From JBGPGW01 sp046349515 (GTDB lineage: Bacteria > Pseudomonadota > Alphaproteobacteria > CADEGL01): DNA of 64,000 bases. The notes beneath the pieces are model-generated. The model was given only the letters and a program-made list of their open reading frames with translations. It was not told the origin of the DNA and did not search any database. The first letter of the stretch is position 1, and every line of letters starts with the position of its first letter. Position numbers and translations under genes: made by a program. The stretch lies in the NCBI GenBank assembly GCA_046349515.1, contig JAXMCE010000001.1:496001-560000 (forward strand), read 5' to 3'. Shown piece after piece: positions 25,047 through 33,336 of this stretch.

Positions 25047-25116
25047 AAGTGATAACAGGGAGGCGTGAACGAGGGTTGGATGAGAGACATCCAAGACGGT
25101 GATCAACTCAACCGTC
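25047..25116 (-). promoter_or_regulatory. Structured 5' leader of metY (candidate attenuator or cis-regulatory RNA)
   Basis: Two hairpins stand back to back on the minus strand ahead of the terminator: GACGGT/ACCGTC (25116-25095) and TTGGATG/CATCCAA with loop TCTCT (25094-25076). A 29-base spacer rich in C then leads into the terminator. An ATG at 25090 and a TTG at 25106 open frames across the region, so a leader peptide is possible. The element does not show the SAM-II consensus. It may instead be the end of a small independent RNA. Confidence 0.55.
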
Positions 25117-25140
25117 GAGGAGGACTCTAGGGCTCAAGGG

Positions 25141-25155
25141 TTAATGCCCCGTTAA
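25141..25155. promoter_or_regulatory. CtrA-type box upstream of the metY leader
   Basis: TTAATGCCCCGTTAA is a perfect TTAA-N7-TTAA, the recognition sequence of the cell-cycle regulator CtrA. It lies 25 bases upstream of the first leader hairpin of metY. Such a sequence is uncommon by chance in DNA this GC-rich. Confidence 0.5.
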
Positions 25156-25201
25156 CGCGCAACTTATTGAAATAACGACATGAATTTCCACGCCCCAGCG
25201 A

Positions 25202-25981
<780 letters not shown>

Positions 25982-26033
25982 TGTTCACTCCCGGTTGGAG
26001 ATGGTCCAGTCGCGCCGACAGATGACGCGGCGT

Positions 26034-26216
26034 CTAGCGCTTGAAGAAGGATTCGGCCGCGCTCTTGTGCGTCGTCTTCTTGGCGATGACGCCCCGCACG
26101 CGCGCGATCTCGGCCTCGAGCTCGGCGATGTAGTCCTCGAGCTCCTTGACGCCCATGATGTCGAGATTTCTCGGCTCGACCTTGCGTTTCCTCGGTTCGA
26201 GATCTTCGGGCTCCAT
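26034..26216 (-). CDS. DUF1192 family protein
   Basis: A 60-residue protein with an acidic/basic front (EPEDLEPRKRK) and a coiled-coil core MGVKELEDYIAELEAEIARVR, matching the DUF1192 family of alphaproteobacteria. It is divergent from a quinone oxidoreductase gene, an association repeatedly seen for this family. Function unknown. Confidence 0.85.
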   Translation of the reverse strand: MEPEDLEPRKRKVEPRNLDIMGVKELEDYIAELEAEIARVRGVIAKKTTHKSAAESFFKR

Positions 26217-26309
26217 CCCTGCCTCCGCTGCCTTGTCAGCGACCGGGCAAGATACTAGACCATCCCCAGCCTGTCCCTAAGGCGCCTGCAACCTCCCGGA
26301 GGATGCGCG

Positions 26310-27329
26310 ATGGTCCAAGCCCTGCCCGCCGAGATGACCGCGATCGATGTCCCGAAGCCCGGGCCCGTCGAGGCGCTGCGCGTCGCACGACGGCCGGTTC
26401 CGAAACCGGGTTCGGGCGAAGTCCTGCTCAAGGTCGCCGCCGCGGGCCTGAACCGCGCGGACGTCCTCCAGCGCGAGGGCAACTACCCCATGCCGCCCGG
26501 CGTCACCGATGTGCTCGGCCTCGAAGCCTCCGGCACGGTCGTGGCCGTGGGTGCGGGCGTCACGGACTGGCGCGTCGGCGACGAAACCTGCGCGCTCCTT
26601 GCCGGGGGCGGATATGCCGAGTACTGCGCCGTGCCCGGGCCGCAATGCCTGCGCATTCCGAAGGGCGTCGGCCTCGTCGATGCCGCGGCGCTGCCCGAGG
26701 TGATGTTCACGGTCTGGGACAACGTGTTCACGCGCTGCCGCCTCAAGGCGGGCGAGAGCTTCCTCGTCCATGGCGGATCGAGCGGCATCGGCACGGCCGC
26801 GATCCAGCTCGCCAAGGCGTTCGGCGCGCGCGCATTCGCGACCGCCGGTTCGGACGCGAAGTGCAAGGCGTGCGTGACACTCGGCGCCGAGCGCGCGATC
26901 AACTACAGGACAGAGGACTTCGTCGCCGTCATCAAGGATGCGACGGGCGGACGCGGCGTCGACGTCATCCTCGACATGGTCGGCGGCGACTACTTCCCGC
27001 GCAACATCCAGTCGCTCGCCCTCGACGGGCGTCTCATCCACATCGCCACCGACCGGGGCGATGTGGTCGAACTGAACATTCCGCGGATCATGGTGAAGCG
27101 GCTCATGATCGGCGGCTCCACCTTGCGTGCACGCTCGATCGAGCAGAAGGGCGTGATCGCCAAGGAGCTCTTGGAGAAGGTCTGGCCGCTCATCGATTCG
27201 GGCCGGATCAAGCCCGTCGTTCACGCGATGTTTGCGCTGGAACAAGCCGCCGAGGCCCACCGGCTTATGGAATCCTCGGCCCATATCGGCAAAATCCTGC
27301 TGGTCCCCGGGGGTCCGCGGCGCGTATAA
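26310..27329 (+). CDS. NAD(P)H-quinone oxidoreductase (PIG3/zinc-free MDR family)
   Basis: A 339-residue medium-chain dehydrogenase/reductase without zinc ligands. The GroES-like N-terminal domain has VAAAGLNRADVLQREG and GLEASGTVVAVG; the cofactor domain has FLVHGGSSGIGTAAIQLAKA near residue 150, and ILDMVGGDYF follows. The pattern matches the PIG3/TIGR02824 quinone oxidoreductases that reduce quinones with NADPH. It sits between the divergent DUF1192 gene and the trcR-type gene, a linked trio in many alphaproteobacteria. Confidence 0.9.
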   Translation: MVQALPAEMTAIDVPKPGPVEALRVARRPVPKPGSGEVLLKVAAAGLNRADVLQREGNYPMPPGVTDVLGLEASGTVVAVGAGVTDWRVGDETCALLAGGGYAEYCAVPGPQCLRIPKGVGLVDAAALPEVMFTVWDNVFTRCRLKAGESFLVHGGSSGIGTAAIQLAKAFGARAFATAGSDAKCKACVTLGAERAINYRTEDFVAVIKDATGGRGVDVILDMVGGDYFPRNIQSLALDGRLIHIATDRGDVVELNIPRIMVKRLMIGGSTLRARSIEQKGVIAKELLEKVWPLIDSGRIKPVVHAMFALEQAAEAHRLMESSAHIGKILLVPGGPRRV

Positions 27330-27432
27330 CAGGGCCGGAACGGATCACGCGGCCCCCAAGCGGCCGCCTCCCCCTTTCGTGCCGGCCTGGGCGGCGCCAT
27401 ACGGCGCGGGGGTGAATTGCGACGGAGGGCAA

Positions 27433-28215
27433 ATGGCACAGCCGTTGATGCCGAAAGCGACGGCCGTTTGGCTGGTTGAGAACACGACGCTGACCTTCAA
27501 GCAGATCGCAGATTTCTGCGGGCTGCACGAGCTCGAAGTGCAGGCCATCGCGGACGGGGAAGTTGCGCCGGGCATGCAGGGCACCGATCCCGTGGGCTCG
27601 GGCCAGTTGAGCCGCTCCGAGATCGAGCGCTGCCAGAAGGACGAGTCCGCGCGGCTCCAAATGGCCAAGACCGACATTCCGCTGCCGCGACCGCGCGCGC
27701 GGGGCGCGCGCTACACGCCGGTCGCGAAGCGCCTCGAGAAGCCGGACGCGATCGACTGGCTCATCAAGCACTATCCGGAACTGGCCGACGCGCAGATCGG
27801 CAAGCTCTTGGGCACGACCAAGCCCACGATCAAGGCCGTGCGCGACCGCTCGCACTGGAACGCGCAGAATATCCGCCCGCGCAGCCCGGTCGAGCTTGGC
27901 TTCTGCAACCTGAACGAGCTCGATGCCGAGATCATCCGCGCGCGGAAGGCGATCGCCCGCGCCGATGACCGGAAGCGTCGGGCCGAGGCGCGCGCGGCAC
28001 GCGAGGCCGAGCGCGGGACGCGGCAGGCCGAAGCATTGGCCTCGGGCGAGCCGACGCCGAGCGAAGGCGCGCCGGCCGAAACGCCCGCGCCGAGCGCCCC
28101 CTCGCCAGGCGATTCGACGCCGTCGGGCGGCGAAGCGCCGTCCAGTGACGAGCATTCCGGCAGCGAGACGCATTCCGGCGGTGATTCGGGCGGCTGGACG
28201 CAAGGCAATCACTGA
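27433..28215 (+). CDS. trcR: Cell cycle regulator TrcR-like (DUF1013)
   Basis: A 260-residue DUF1013 protein beginning MAQPLMPKATAVWLVENTTL. Residues about 1-165 form the conserved part, with helix-turn-helix-like segments TFKQIADFCGLHELEVQAI and LADAQIGKLLGTTKPTIKAV. A charged Arg/Ala/Glu region follows, and residues from about 195 to the end are a low-complexity Pro/Ser/Gly tail. DUF1013 is the family of the alphaproteobacterial regulator TrcR. A GGAG precedes the ATG at 27433. The longer upstream frame overlaps the oxidoreductase gene and is not conserved. Confidence 0.88.
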   Translation: MAQPLMPKATAVWLVENTTLTFKQIADFCGLHELEVQAIADGEVAPGMQGTDPVGSGQLSRSEIERCQKDESARLQMAKTDIPLPRPRARGARYTPVAKRLEKPDAIDWLIKHYPELADAQIGKLLGTTKPTIKAVRDRSHWNAQNIRPRSPVELGFCNLNELDAEIIRARKAIARADDRKRRAEARAAREAERGTRQAEALASGEPTPSEGAPAETPAPSAPSPGDSTPSGGEAPSSDEHSGSETHSGGDSGGWTQGNH

Positions 28216-28238
28216 CGCCCGCCGGCCCGGCCCTCGCG

Positions 28239-29387
28239 CTAGCGCATCAGCCGGCGAAACACATCGATGAAGCGGTCGACGTCGCGCTCGTCATTGTAGA
28301 CATGCGGGCTCACCCGCATGCGCCCGAGGCGCGGCGCGACATAGACCTTCTCCGCGGCGAGGCGGTCGACGAGCCCTTCGGGCATGCCGTTGCGGAAGGC
28401 GAGGCTCAGGATGTGCGGCGCGCGGTGGCGCGTGTCCGGAAACGACACGGCCTCGCCCCTCAGGCCGTCCGCGAGACGGCCCGTGAGCATCGCCAGCCGC
28501 TCGCCGATCGCACGACAGCCCCATGACGCCATGAGCTCCATGCCGAGCGAGGCCATCTCCATCGAGATGAAGTGGTCGCGCTCGCCCATGTCGAAGCGAC
28601 GCGCATCGCCGAGATAGGACGTGTCACGGAAATAAACGTCGTGCTCGGCGCGCACGCCGCGCCGTCCGTGACTCGTCTGTTCGAGCGGGACGCCGCCCTG
28701 GTGGCGCTTGGCCACGTAGAGGAACGCGCGGCCGTAGGGCCCGATCAGCCACTTGTAGGTCGGGAACGCGACAAAGTCGGGATCAAGCGCGCGCACGTCG
28801 ATCTCGACCATGCCCGCACTGTGAGTCGCATCGACGAGGAGCGCCGCCCCCCGTTTCTTCAGCGCGGGCGCCACGCGGGCAAGGTCGATCGCGCCGCCGT
28901 CGGACCAGTGGATCGAGGCTATCGATGCGAGCGCGATGGGCGCCGCCCCTGCCCGCTCGATGGCCGCGAGGAGCGCCGCCGTCCAATCCCCGTCGCCCGG
29001 CCGAGCCACGGTCTCGACGGTGAATCCGCCCGCGCGCGCCCGGCCGACCCATTCGAGCACCGGCGAGGAATGGTCGTCTTCGAGGACGAGCACGCGCGAG
29101 CCCGCCGGAACCGGCAATATCTTCGCCGCCGTGGCGACGCCGTAGGCAATCGAGGGCGTGAGCGCCACATCCGCCGCCTCCGCATTGATCAACCGAGCCG
29201 CCGCCCGGCGCGCGCGCTCGTACTGCTCGGCCTGGAAGGCGGAATCGACGCGCCACGGCTGCGCCTTTCGCGCGACGCCCTCGCGCGCCGCCTCGACCGT
29301 CGCAAGCGGCAGGGGCGCGTAGGACGCCGCGTTGAGGAAACAAACCTCGCGCGGCAGGTCGAAGAGATCGCGCTGCGATGCCAGCAT
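28239..29387 (-). CDS. Class V aminotransferase-fold PLP enzyme
   Basis: A 382-residue PLP-dependent enzyme of the aminotransferase class V superfamily. The PLP lysine is in AFPTYKWLIGPYG near residue 210, the Asp-His pair in LLVDATHSAGMVE near 185, and ALTPSIAYGVATAAK is the cofactor-phosphate region. It resembles cysteine desulfurase-like, kynureninase-like and isopenicillin-N-epimerase-like enzymes; no more specific reaction is safe. It is the last gene of the minus-strand SDR run, 60 bases beyond SDR 29448. ATG 29387 opens MLASQRDLFDLPREVC. Confidence 0.85.
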   Translation of the reverse strand: MLASQRDLFDLPREVCFLNAASYAPLPLATVEAAREGVARKAQPWRVDSAFQAEQYERARRAAARLINAEAADVALTPSIAYGVATAAKILPVPAGSRVLVLEDDHSSPVLEWVGRARAGGFTVETVARPGDGDWTAALLAAIERAGAAPIALASIASIHWSDGGAIDLARVAPALKKRGAALLVDATHSAGMVEIDVRALDPDFVAFPTYKWLIGPYGRAFLYVAKRHQGGVPLEQTSHGRRGVRAEHDVYFRDTSYLGDARRFDMGERDHFISMEMASLGMELMASWGCRAIGERLAMLTGRLADGLRGEAVSFPDTRHRAPHILSLAFRNGMPEGLVDRLAAEKVYVAPRLGRMRVSPHVYNDERDVDRFIDVFRRLMR

Positions 29388-29447
29388 CCAGCCCCCTTTC
29401 CGTGGCCGGCGATGCCCGTCCACATCTTCGGGGACGGGCGTCTGCGC

Positions 29448-30227
29448 TCAGTCCCCCTTGACCGGTACGGTGTAGTTGAGCGCCAGGCGTCCGCCATCCG
29501 GATAGATCGTCTGCCCCGTGATGTAGGACGAGTCCTCGGTCGCGAGGAAGAGCGCGACTCTCCCCACTTCCTCAGGCTCGCCGTAGCGCCCCAAGGGCGT
29601 GCGCGCCATTTGCGCGTGGCGAACCTTTGGATCCGTCGCCACCTTCCTCACCATGTCGGTCGCGATCGAACCCGGACCGATCGCGTTCACGCGGATATTG
29701 TGCGGCGCGAGCGCGATCGACATGGAACGCGTCAGCTGATTGATGCCGCCCTTGCTTGCGGTGTAAGGCGCGATCGTGGGGATCGCCATGACGGCGTTGC
29801 ACGACGACATGTTGATGATCGAGCCGCCGCGCGCCTGCTTCACCATCTGCTTGGCCGCGGCCTGGCAGGTGATAAACACGCCGGTCAGGTTGATGGCGAT
29901 CACCTTGTTCCAATCCTCGAGGGTGAGGTCGAGGAAATCCTTGACGATCGCGATTCCGGCATTGGCGACGCAAATGTCGAGGCCGCCGAAGGTCTTGACC
30001 GCTGTGTCGATGAGTCCCTGGACGTCGGTCGGGCTCGTCACGTCGCATTTGACGAACACCGCGCGCTGGCCCGAGGGATCGATCTCTTTCGCTGCCTTGG
30101 GCCCGATGTCCGTCAGGACGTCGCCCAGCACGACCTTGGCCCCTTCGTCCGCGAAGACCTTGGCGCAGGCATAACCGATGCCGCGCGCCCCGCCCGTGAT
30201 GATCGCTACCTTGTCCTTCAGCCGCAT
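29448..30227 (-). CDS. Short-chain dehydrogenase/reductase, paralogue 1
   Basis: A 259-residue classical SDR. Visible motifs are TGGARGIGYA (cofactor), the Asp in FVKCDVTS, NAG in VANAGIA, Ser in NMSSCNAV, and YTASK. It ends with the tail SYITGQTIYPDGGRLALNYTVP, shared by the other three SDRs of this run but unusual in that the family normally ends soon after the DGG turn. It oxidises or reduces an alcohol/ketone with NAD(P); substrate unknown. It begins 98 bases after the RNase T2 stop, so it may have its own promoter. Confidence 0.9.
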   Translation of the reverse strand: MRLKDKVAIITGGARGIGYACAKVFADEGAKVVLGDVLTDIGPKAAKEIDPSGQRAVFVKCDVTSPTDVQGLIDTAVKTFGGLDICVANAGIAIVKDFLDLTLEDWNKVIAINLTGVFITCQAAAKQMVKQARGGSIINMSSCNAVMAIPTIAPYTASKGGINQLTRSMSIALAPHNIRVNAIGPGSIATDMVRKVATDPKVRHAQMARTPLGRYGEPEEVGRVALFLATEDSSYITGQTIYPDGGRLALNYTVPVKGD

Positions 30228-30325
30228 GGGCCCTCCCTTTGCCAGTCGCGCCGAACGGAATGGCGTCGTCCGGAACGGTTCCAACCCGCTACCTAGCAAG
30301 CGCGCGCCTTCAGCGCAACTCGCGG

Positions 30326-31087
30326 CTAGCCGCCGATCGCCGCCGTGATGTCGAACCGAGCGCCGCAATTGCCGCGCGGGACGCTCGCCTGGGGTGCCAG
30401 CGAATCCGCGGCGAAAGTCTGGCCGATCCGGCCGCGGTCGAGAAAAAGGCGAATCTCCTCGAGCCGGCCGTCGCGGCAGAGGACGGTGAGCGCGCGGCCG
30501 CTGCCCTGGCCGAATTCTGACTCGAAACCGCGGAGAAGCGTCGAGGTCTTGACCGTGCGCCCGGCCGAATCGGCGAGGAGCCGGCCGAAGCGTGTCGTCC
30601 GCACTTCCGCCGCAAGGCGGAGGGCCGTGTCGTAGTAGGCCTCGGGCGTCGCGGTGATGCAGGAACCGTGCTTGTACCACTCATGGCGTTCGAGGCCCGA
30701 GCGCGCGCCGGGCATCACCGTCGCCAATCGCTCGCGCATGGCCTCGCTCAGTTCGAGCGCGGGCAGATCGGCCCACCGCCCGCTCTTCTCGCCCTCGATG
30801 CGCCGGTCGAGCGCGATGATTTCGGGACGGACGCCGCAATAGTCGCGGCTCCGCGGCGGCCAGAGGCCGTGAAGCACCAACTGCTGGTCGGGCGACCGGA
30901 TCACGACCTGGCATTCCTCGCGCCCGTGCCGCGTCTCGCAGAATCCCGGATGCCAGGTCAGGGCCAGCACATAGGCGTCATCACCCGCGGCCCGCGGGAG
31001 ACCAGGCGCTGCGACGAGCGCGAACAGAAGTGCGAACAGTGCGACGGCAAGAATCGAGAAGCGGCGGGCCCAACCGTCTTTGGGCAT
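30326..31087 (-). CDS. Ribonuclease T2 family protein, secreted
   Basis: A 253-residue endoribonuclease of the RNase T2 family with an N-terminal signal peptide (about residues 1-34). Both catalytic boxes are intact: VLHGLWP (CAS I) and HEWYKHGSC (CAS II), each with its catalytic His. Family enzymes cut RNA without base preference in the periplasm or outside the cell, giving 2',3'-cyclic phosphates. Its ATG is five bases after the stop of SDR paralogue 2, with AGAGGTGA as ribosome site, so it is translationally linked to a dehydrogenase. That partner is odd for a scavenging nuclease. Confidence 0.92.
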   Translation of the reverse strand: MPKDGWARRFSILAVALFALLFALVAAPGLPRAAGDDAYVLALTWHPGFCETRHGREECQVVIRSPDQQLVLHGLWPPRSRDYCGVRPEIIALDRRIEGEKSGRWADLPALELSEAMRERLATVMPGARSGLERHEWYKHGSCITATPEAYYDTALRLAAEVRTTRFGRLLADSAGRTVKTSTLLRGFESEFGQGSGRALTVLCRDGRLEEIRLFLDRGRIGQTFAADSLAPQASVPRGNCGARFDITAAIGG

Positions 31088-31092
31088 CCCGC

Positions 31093-31863
31093 TCACCTCT
31101 GTTCCGGCATCATGTAGTTGAGGATGAGCCGCCCGCCCTCGACATAGATCGTCTGCCCCGTGATGTAGCTCGCGTCGTCCGAGGCGAGGAAGGCCGCGAC
31201 GGCCGCGATCTCCTCGGGCTCGGCGAGCCGCCTGAGGGCCGTGCGCGATTCGCGGATGCGCCGTTTCACGGGATCGGCCATCACCTTGGCCTCCATGGGC
31301 GTCTTGGTCGGACCCGGGCCGATTGCGACGACCCGGATGCCGTGGTCGGCCAGCGAGATCGCCATGACGCGCGTCAAGAGCTGCACCGCCGCCTTGCTCG
31401 CCGGGTAGGCGATCGATTCGTGCTGGACCACCACCGCGTTGACCGAGGTGATGTTGATGATGACCCCGCCGTTGCCGCATTGGATCATGCGCCGCGCCGC
31501 GGCCTGGCCCGTCAGGAACGTGCCTTTGACGTTGATCGCCATCACGCGGTCGAAATCGGCCTCCGTCACGTCGAGAAAAGCCGCGTCGTGGCTGACCCCC
31601 GCATTGGCGATCGCAACGTCGAGCCGACCGAAGGCTTTGACGGCGCTGTCCATGAGCGCGTCGACCTGCGCCTTGTCGGTGACATCGCAATGGCGATAGA
31701 GCGCGACACCCGAGCCGAGCGCGGCGGCCGCGGCCTCGCCCTCCTTGTCGAGCCTGTCGCCGATGACGACGCGCGCGCCGTCCTTGACGAAGCGCTGGGC
31801 ATAAGCGAGGCCGATGCCCCGCGCTCCCCCCGTGATGACCGCAACCTTGCCTGCAAGAGTCAT
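31093..31863 (-). CDS. Short-chain dehydrogenase/reductase, paralogue 2
   Basis: A 256-residue classical SDR with TGGARGIGLAYA, CDVTDKAQ, NAGVSHDA, NITSVNAV and YPASK. It is closest by eye to paralogue 3, sharing GIRVV-IGPGPTKT and the C-terminal SYITGQTIYVEGGRLILNYMMPE. The two look like a recent tandem duplication. Neither contains a domain that tells the substrate. It is eight bases downstream of paralogue 3 and five bases upstream of the RNase T2 gene, so all three should share a transcript. Confidence 0.9.
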   Translation of the reverse strand: MTLAGKVAVITGGARGIGLAYAQRFVKDGARVVIGDRLDKEGEAAAAALGSGVALYRHCDVTDKAQVDALMDSAVKAFGRLDVAIANAGVSHDAAFLDVTEADFDRVMAINVKGTFLTGQAAARRMIQCGNGGVIINITSVNAVVVQHESIAYPASKAAVQLLTRVMAISLADHGIRVVAIGPGPTKTPMEAKVMADPVKRRIRESRTALRRLAEPEEIAAVAAFLASDDASYITGQTIYVEGGRLILNYMMPEQR

Positions 31864-31871
31864 GCGCGCAC

Positions 31872-32651
31872 TCACTCTTTCTCGGGCATCATGTAGTTGA
31901 GGATGAGGCGCCCGCCCTCGGCATAGATCGTCTGCCCGGTGATGTAGCTCGCATCGTCCGAGGCCAGAAAAGCCGCGACGCCGGCGATCTCGTCCGCCTC
32001 GGCCGGACGGCGCAAGGGCGTGCGGAGCGTGATGTTGCGCTGAAACGTCGGGTGATTCTTCATGACCGTGTCGAGCATCTCGGTGCGCGTCGGTCCCGGC
32101 CCGATGCCGACGACGCGGATGCCATGGTCGGCCAGCGAGATCGCCATGACGCGGGTGAGCAGGTTTACCGCACCCTTGCTCACGGGATAGGTCACCTGGC
32201 CGTGCTGCACGAGGACAGCGTTGGTCGAGGTGATGTTGATGATGACGCCGCCGCGCTTGCCCGCGATCATCGCGCGGGCGGCCGCCTGCCCCGTGAGGAA
32301 CACGCCCTTCACGTTCACCGCCATCACGCGGTCGAAGTCCTTCTCCTCGAGATCGAGGAAGCCCGCATCGTGCACGATGCCGGCGTTCGCGATGCACGCA
32401 TCGACGCGCCCGAAGCGCTTTGCGGCTTCGGCGAAGAGCGCATCGACCTCGGCCTTCTTCGTCACGTCGCAATGGGCGAAGCCGGCGCGCCCGCCGAGGC
32501 CCTCGAGCTCGCGGACCGCGGCCTTGCCTTTCTCGTCCTGGATGTCGCCCAGCATGACGGCCGAGCCTTCCTTCACGAAGCGGCGCGCATAGGCGAGGCC
32601 GATGCCCTGCACACCGCCCGTGATGACCGTCACTTTGTCCTTGAGCTTCAT
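31872..32651 (-). CDS. Short-chain dehydrogenase/reductase, paralogue 3
   Basis: A 259-residue classical SDR: TGGVQGIGLAYA, CDVTKKAE, NAGIVHDA, NITSTNAV, YPVSK, and the shared end SYITGQTIYAEGGRLILNYMMPE. The central part is almost identical in layout to paralogue 2 (DFDRVMAVNVKGVFLTGQAAARAM). It starts 16 bases after the SIS-domain gene. Reaction is an NAD(P)-dependent alcohol/ketone step of unknown substrate. Confidence 0.9.
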   Translation of the reverse strand: MKLKDKVTVITGGVQGIGLAYARRFVKEGSAVMLGDIQDEKGKAAVRELEGLGGRAGFAHCDVTKKAEVDALFAEAAKRFGRVDACIANAGIVHDAGFLDLEEKDFDRVMAVNVKGVFLTGQAAARAMIAGKRGGVIINITSTNAVLVQHGQVTYPVSKGAVNLLTRVMAISLADHGIRVVGIGPGPTRTEMLDTVMKNHPTFQRNITLRTPLRRPAEADEIAGVAAFLASDDASYITGQTIYAEGGRLILNYMMPEKE

Positions 32652-32667
32652 GGTGGATCCTTGCGGT

Positions 32668-33336
32668 TCAGCGTTTCGTCTTGGTTCGCCGCGGTGCGCG
32701 CGGCTTCGCGGCACGGGGTTGCCGCGCGCGGCGCCGGGCCTTCACGCCCAAATACCCGCCGTGGTGGCGCAGCGCGTAGTCGCGTTCCCCGAAGCGCAAT
32801 CGCTCCATCTGGAGAACGACGAGGATGTGGCCAATGACGCCCATGACGGTCATCGACGTGGTCGGCGTGAGGCGCAGCGGACACACTTCCTTGGGCCCGC
32901 CGGTGTGGAGCACGTAATCGGCCAGGCGCGCGAGGCGCGAATCCTTGTCGCCGGTCAGGGAGACGATCGGCACGTCCTTGACGAGGCGCCGGCAGAGCGG
33001 CACGAGCTCGACGATCTCCCGCGTCTTCCCGGAATTGGAGATGAGGAAGAGGACGTCCTGGCGCTGGAGCACGCCGAGATTGCCGTGCGCCGCCTCGAGC
33101 GGATGGAGGAAGATCGCGGGCGTGCCCGTCGAGCAGAAGGTCGAGGCCAAGCGCGTGCCGATCTCGCCGGCCTTGCCGACGCCGCAGATCACGATCTTGC
33201 CGCCGCGGCCGGCGCAACGGCCATGGATCAGCGCCGTCACCGCCTGGTACGGGTTGTCCCGAGGGATCGCGGCGACGGCCGCGGATTCCGTGGCCAGGAT
33301 GCGCTCGACGATGCCGTGGCCGCGATTGGCGCTCAC
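32668..33336 (-). CDS. SIS-domain sugar-phosphate isomerase-like protein (KpsF/GutQ-like, no CBS)
   Basis: A 222-residue SIS-fold protein resembling the N-terminal domain of KpsF/GutQ arabinose-5-phosphate isomerases: KIVICGVGKAGEIG near residue 47, FLHPLEAAHGNLGVL, LFLISNSGKTREIVEL, and RLTPTTSMTVMG near 158. The tandem CBS domains of full-length KpsF (about 320 residues) are missing; in their place is an Arg/Lys-rich tail (RRRARQPRAAKPRAPRR). Start GTG overlaps the stop of SDR paralogue 4 (GTGA). It probably acts on a phosphorylated sugar; the cluster context does not reveal which one. Confidence 0.85.
   Translation of the reverse strand: MSANRGHGIVERILATESAAVAAIPRDNPYQAVTALIHGRCAGRGGKIVICGVGKAGEIGTRLASTFCSTGTPAIFLHPLEAAHGNLGVLQRQDVLFLISNSGKTREIVELVPLCRRLVKDVPIVSLTGDKDSRLARLADYVLHTGGPKEVCPLRLTPTTSMTVMGVIGHILVVLQMERLRFGERDYALRHHGGYLGVKARRRARQPRAAKPRAPRRTKTKR

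Noticed and set aside
24901..25201. SAM-II riboswitch upstream of metY
   Set aside because: The conserved GCTAAA and matching pseudoknot core of SAM-II are not visible on the minus strand in this region, so I report only the hairpins and terminator.
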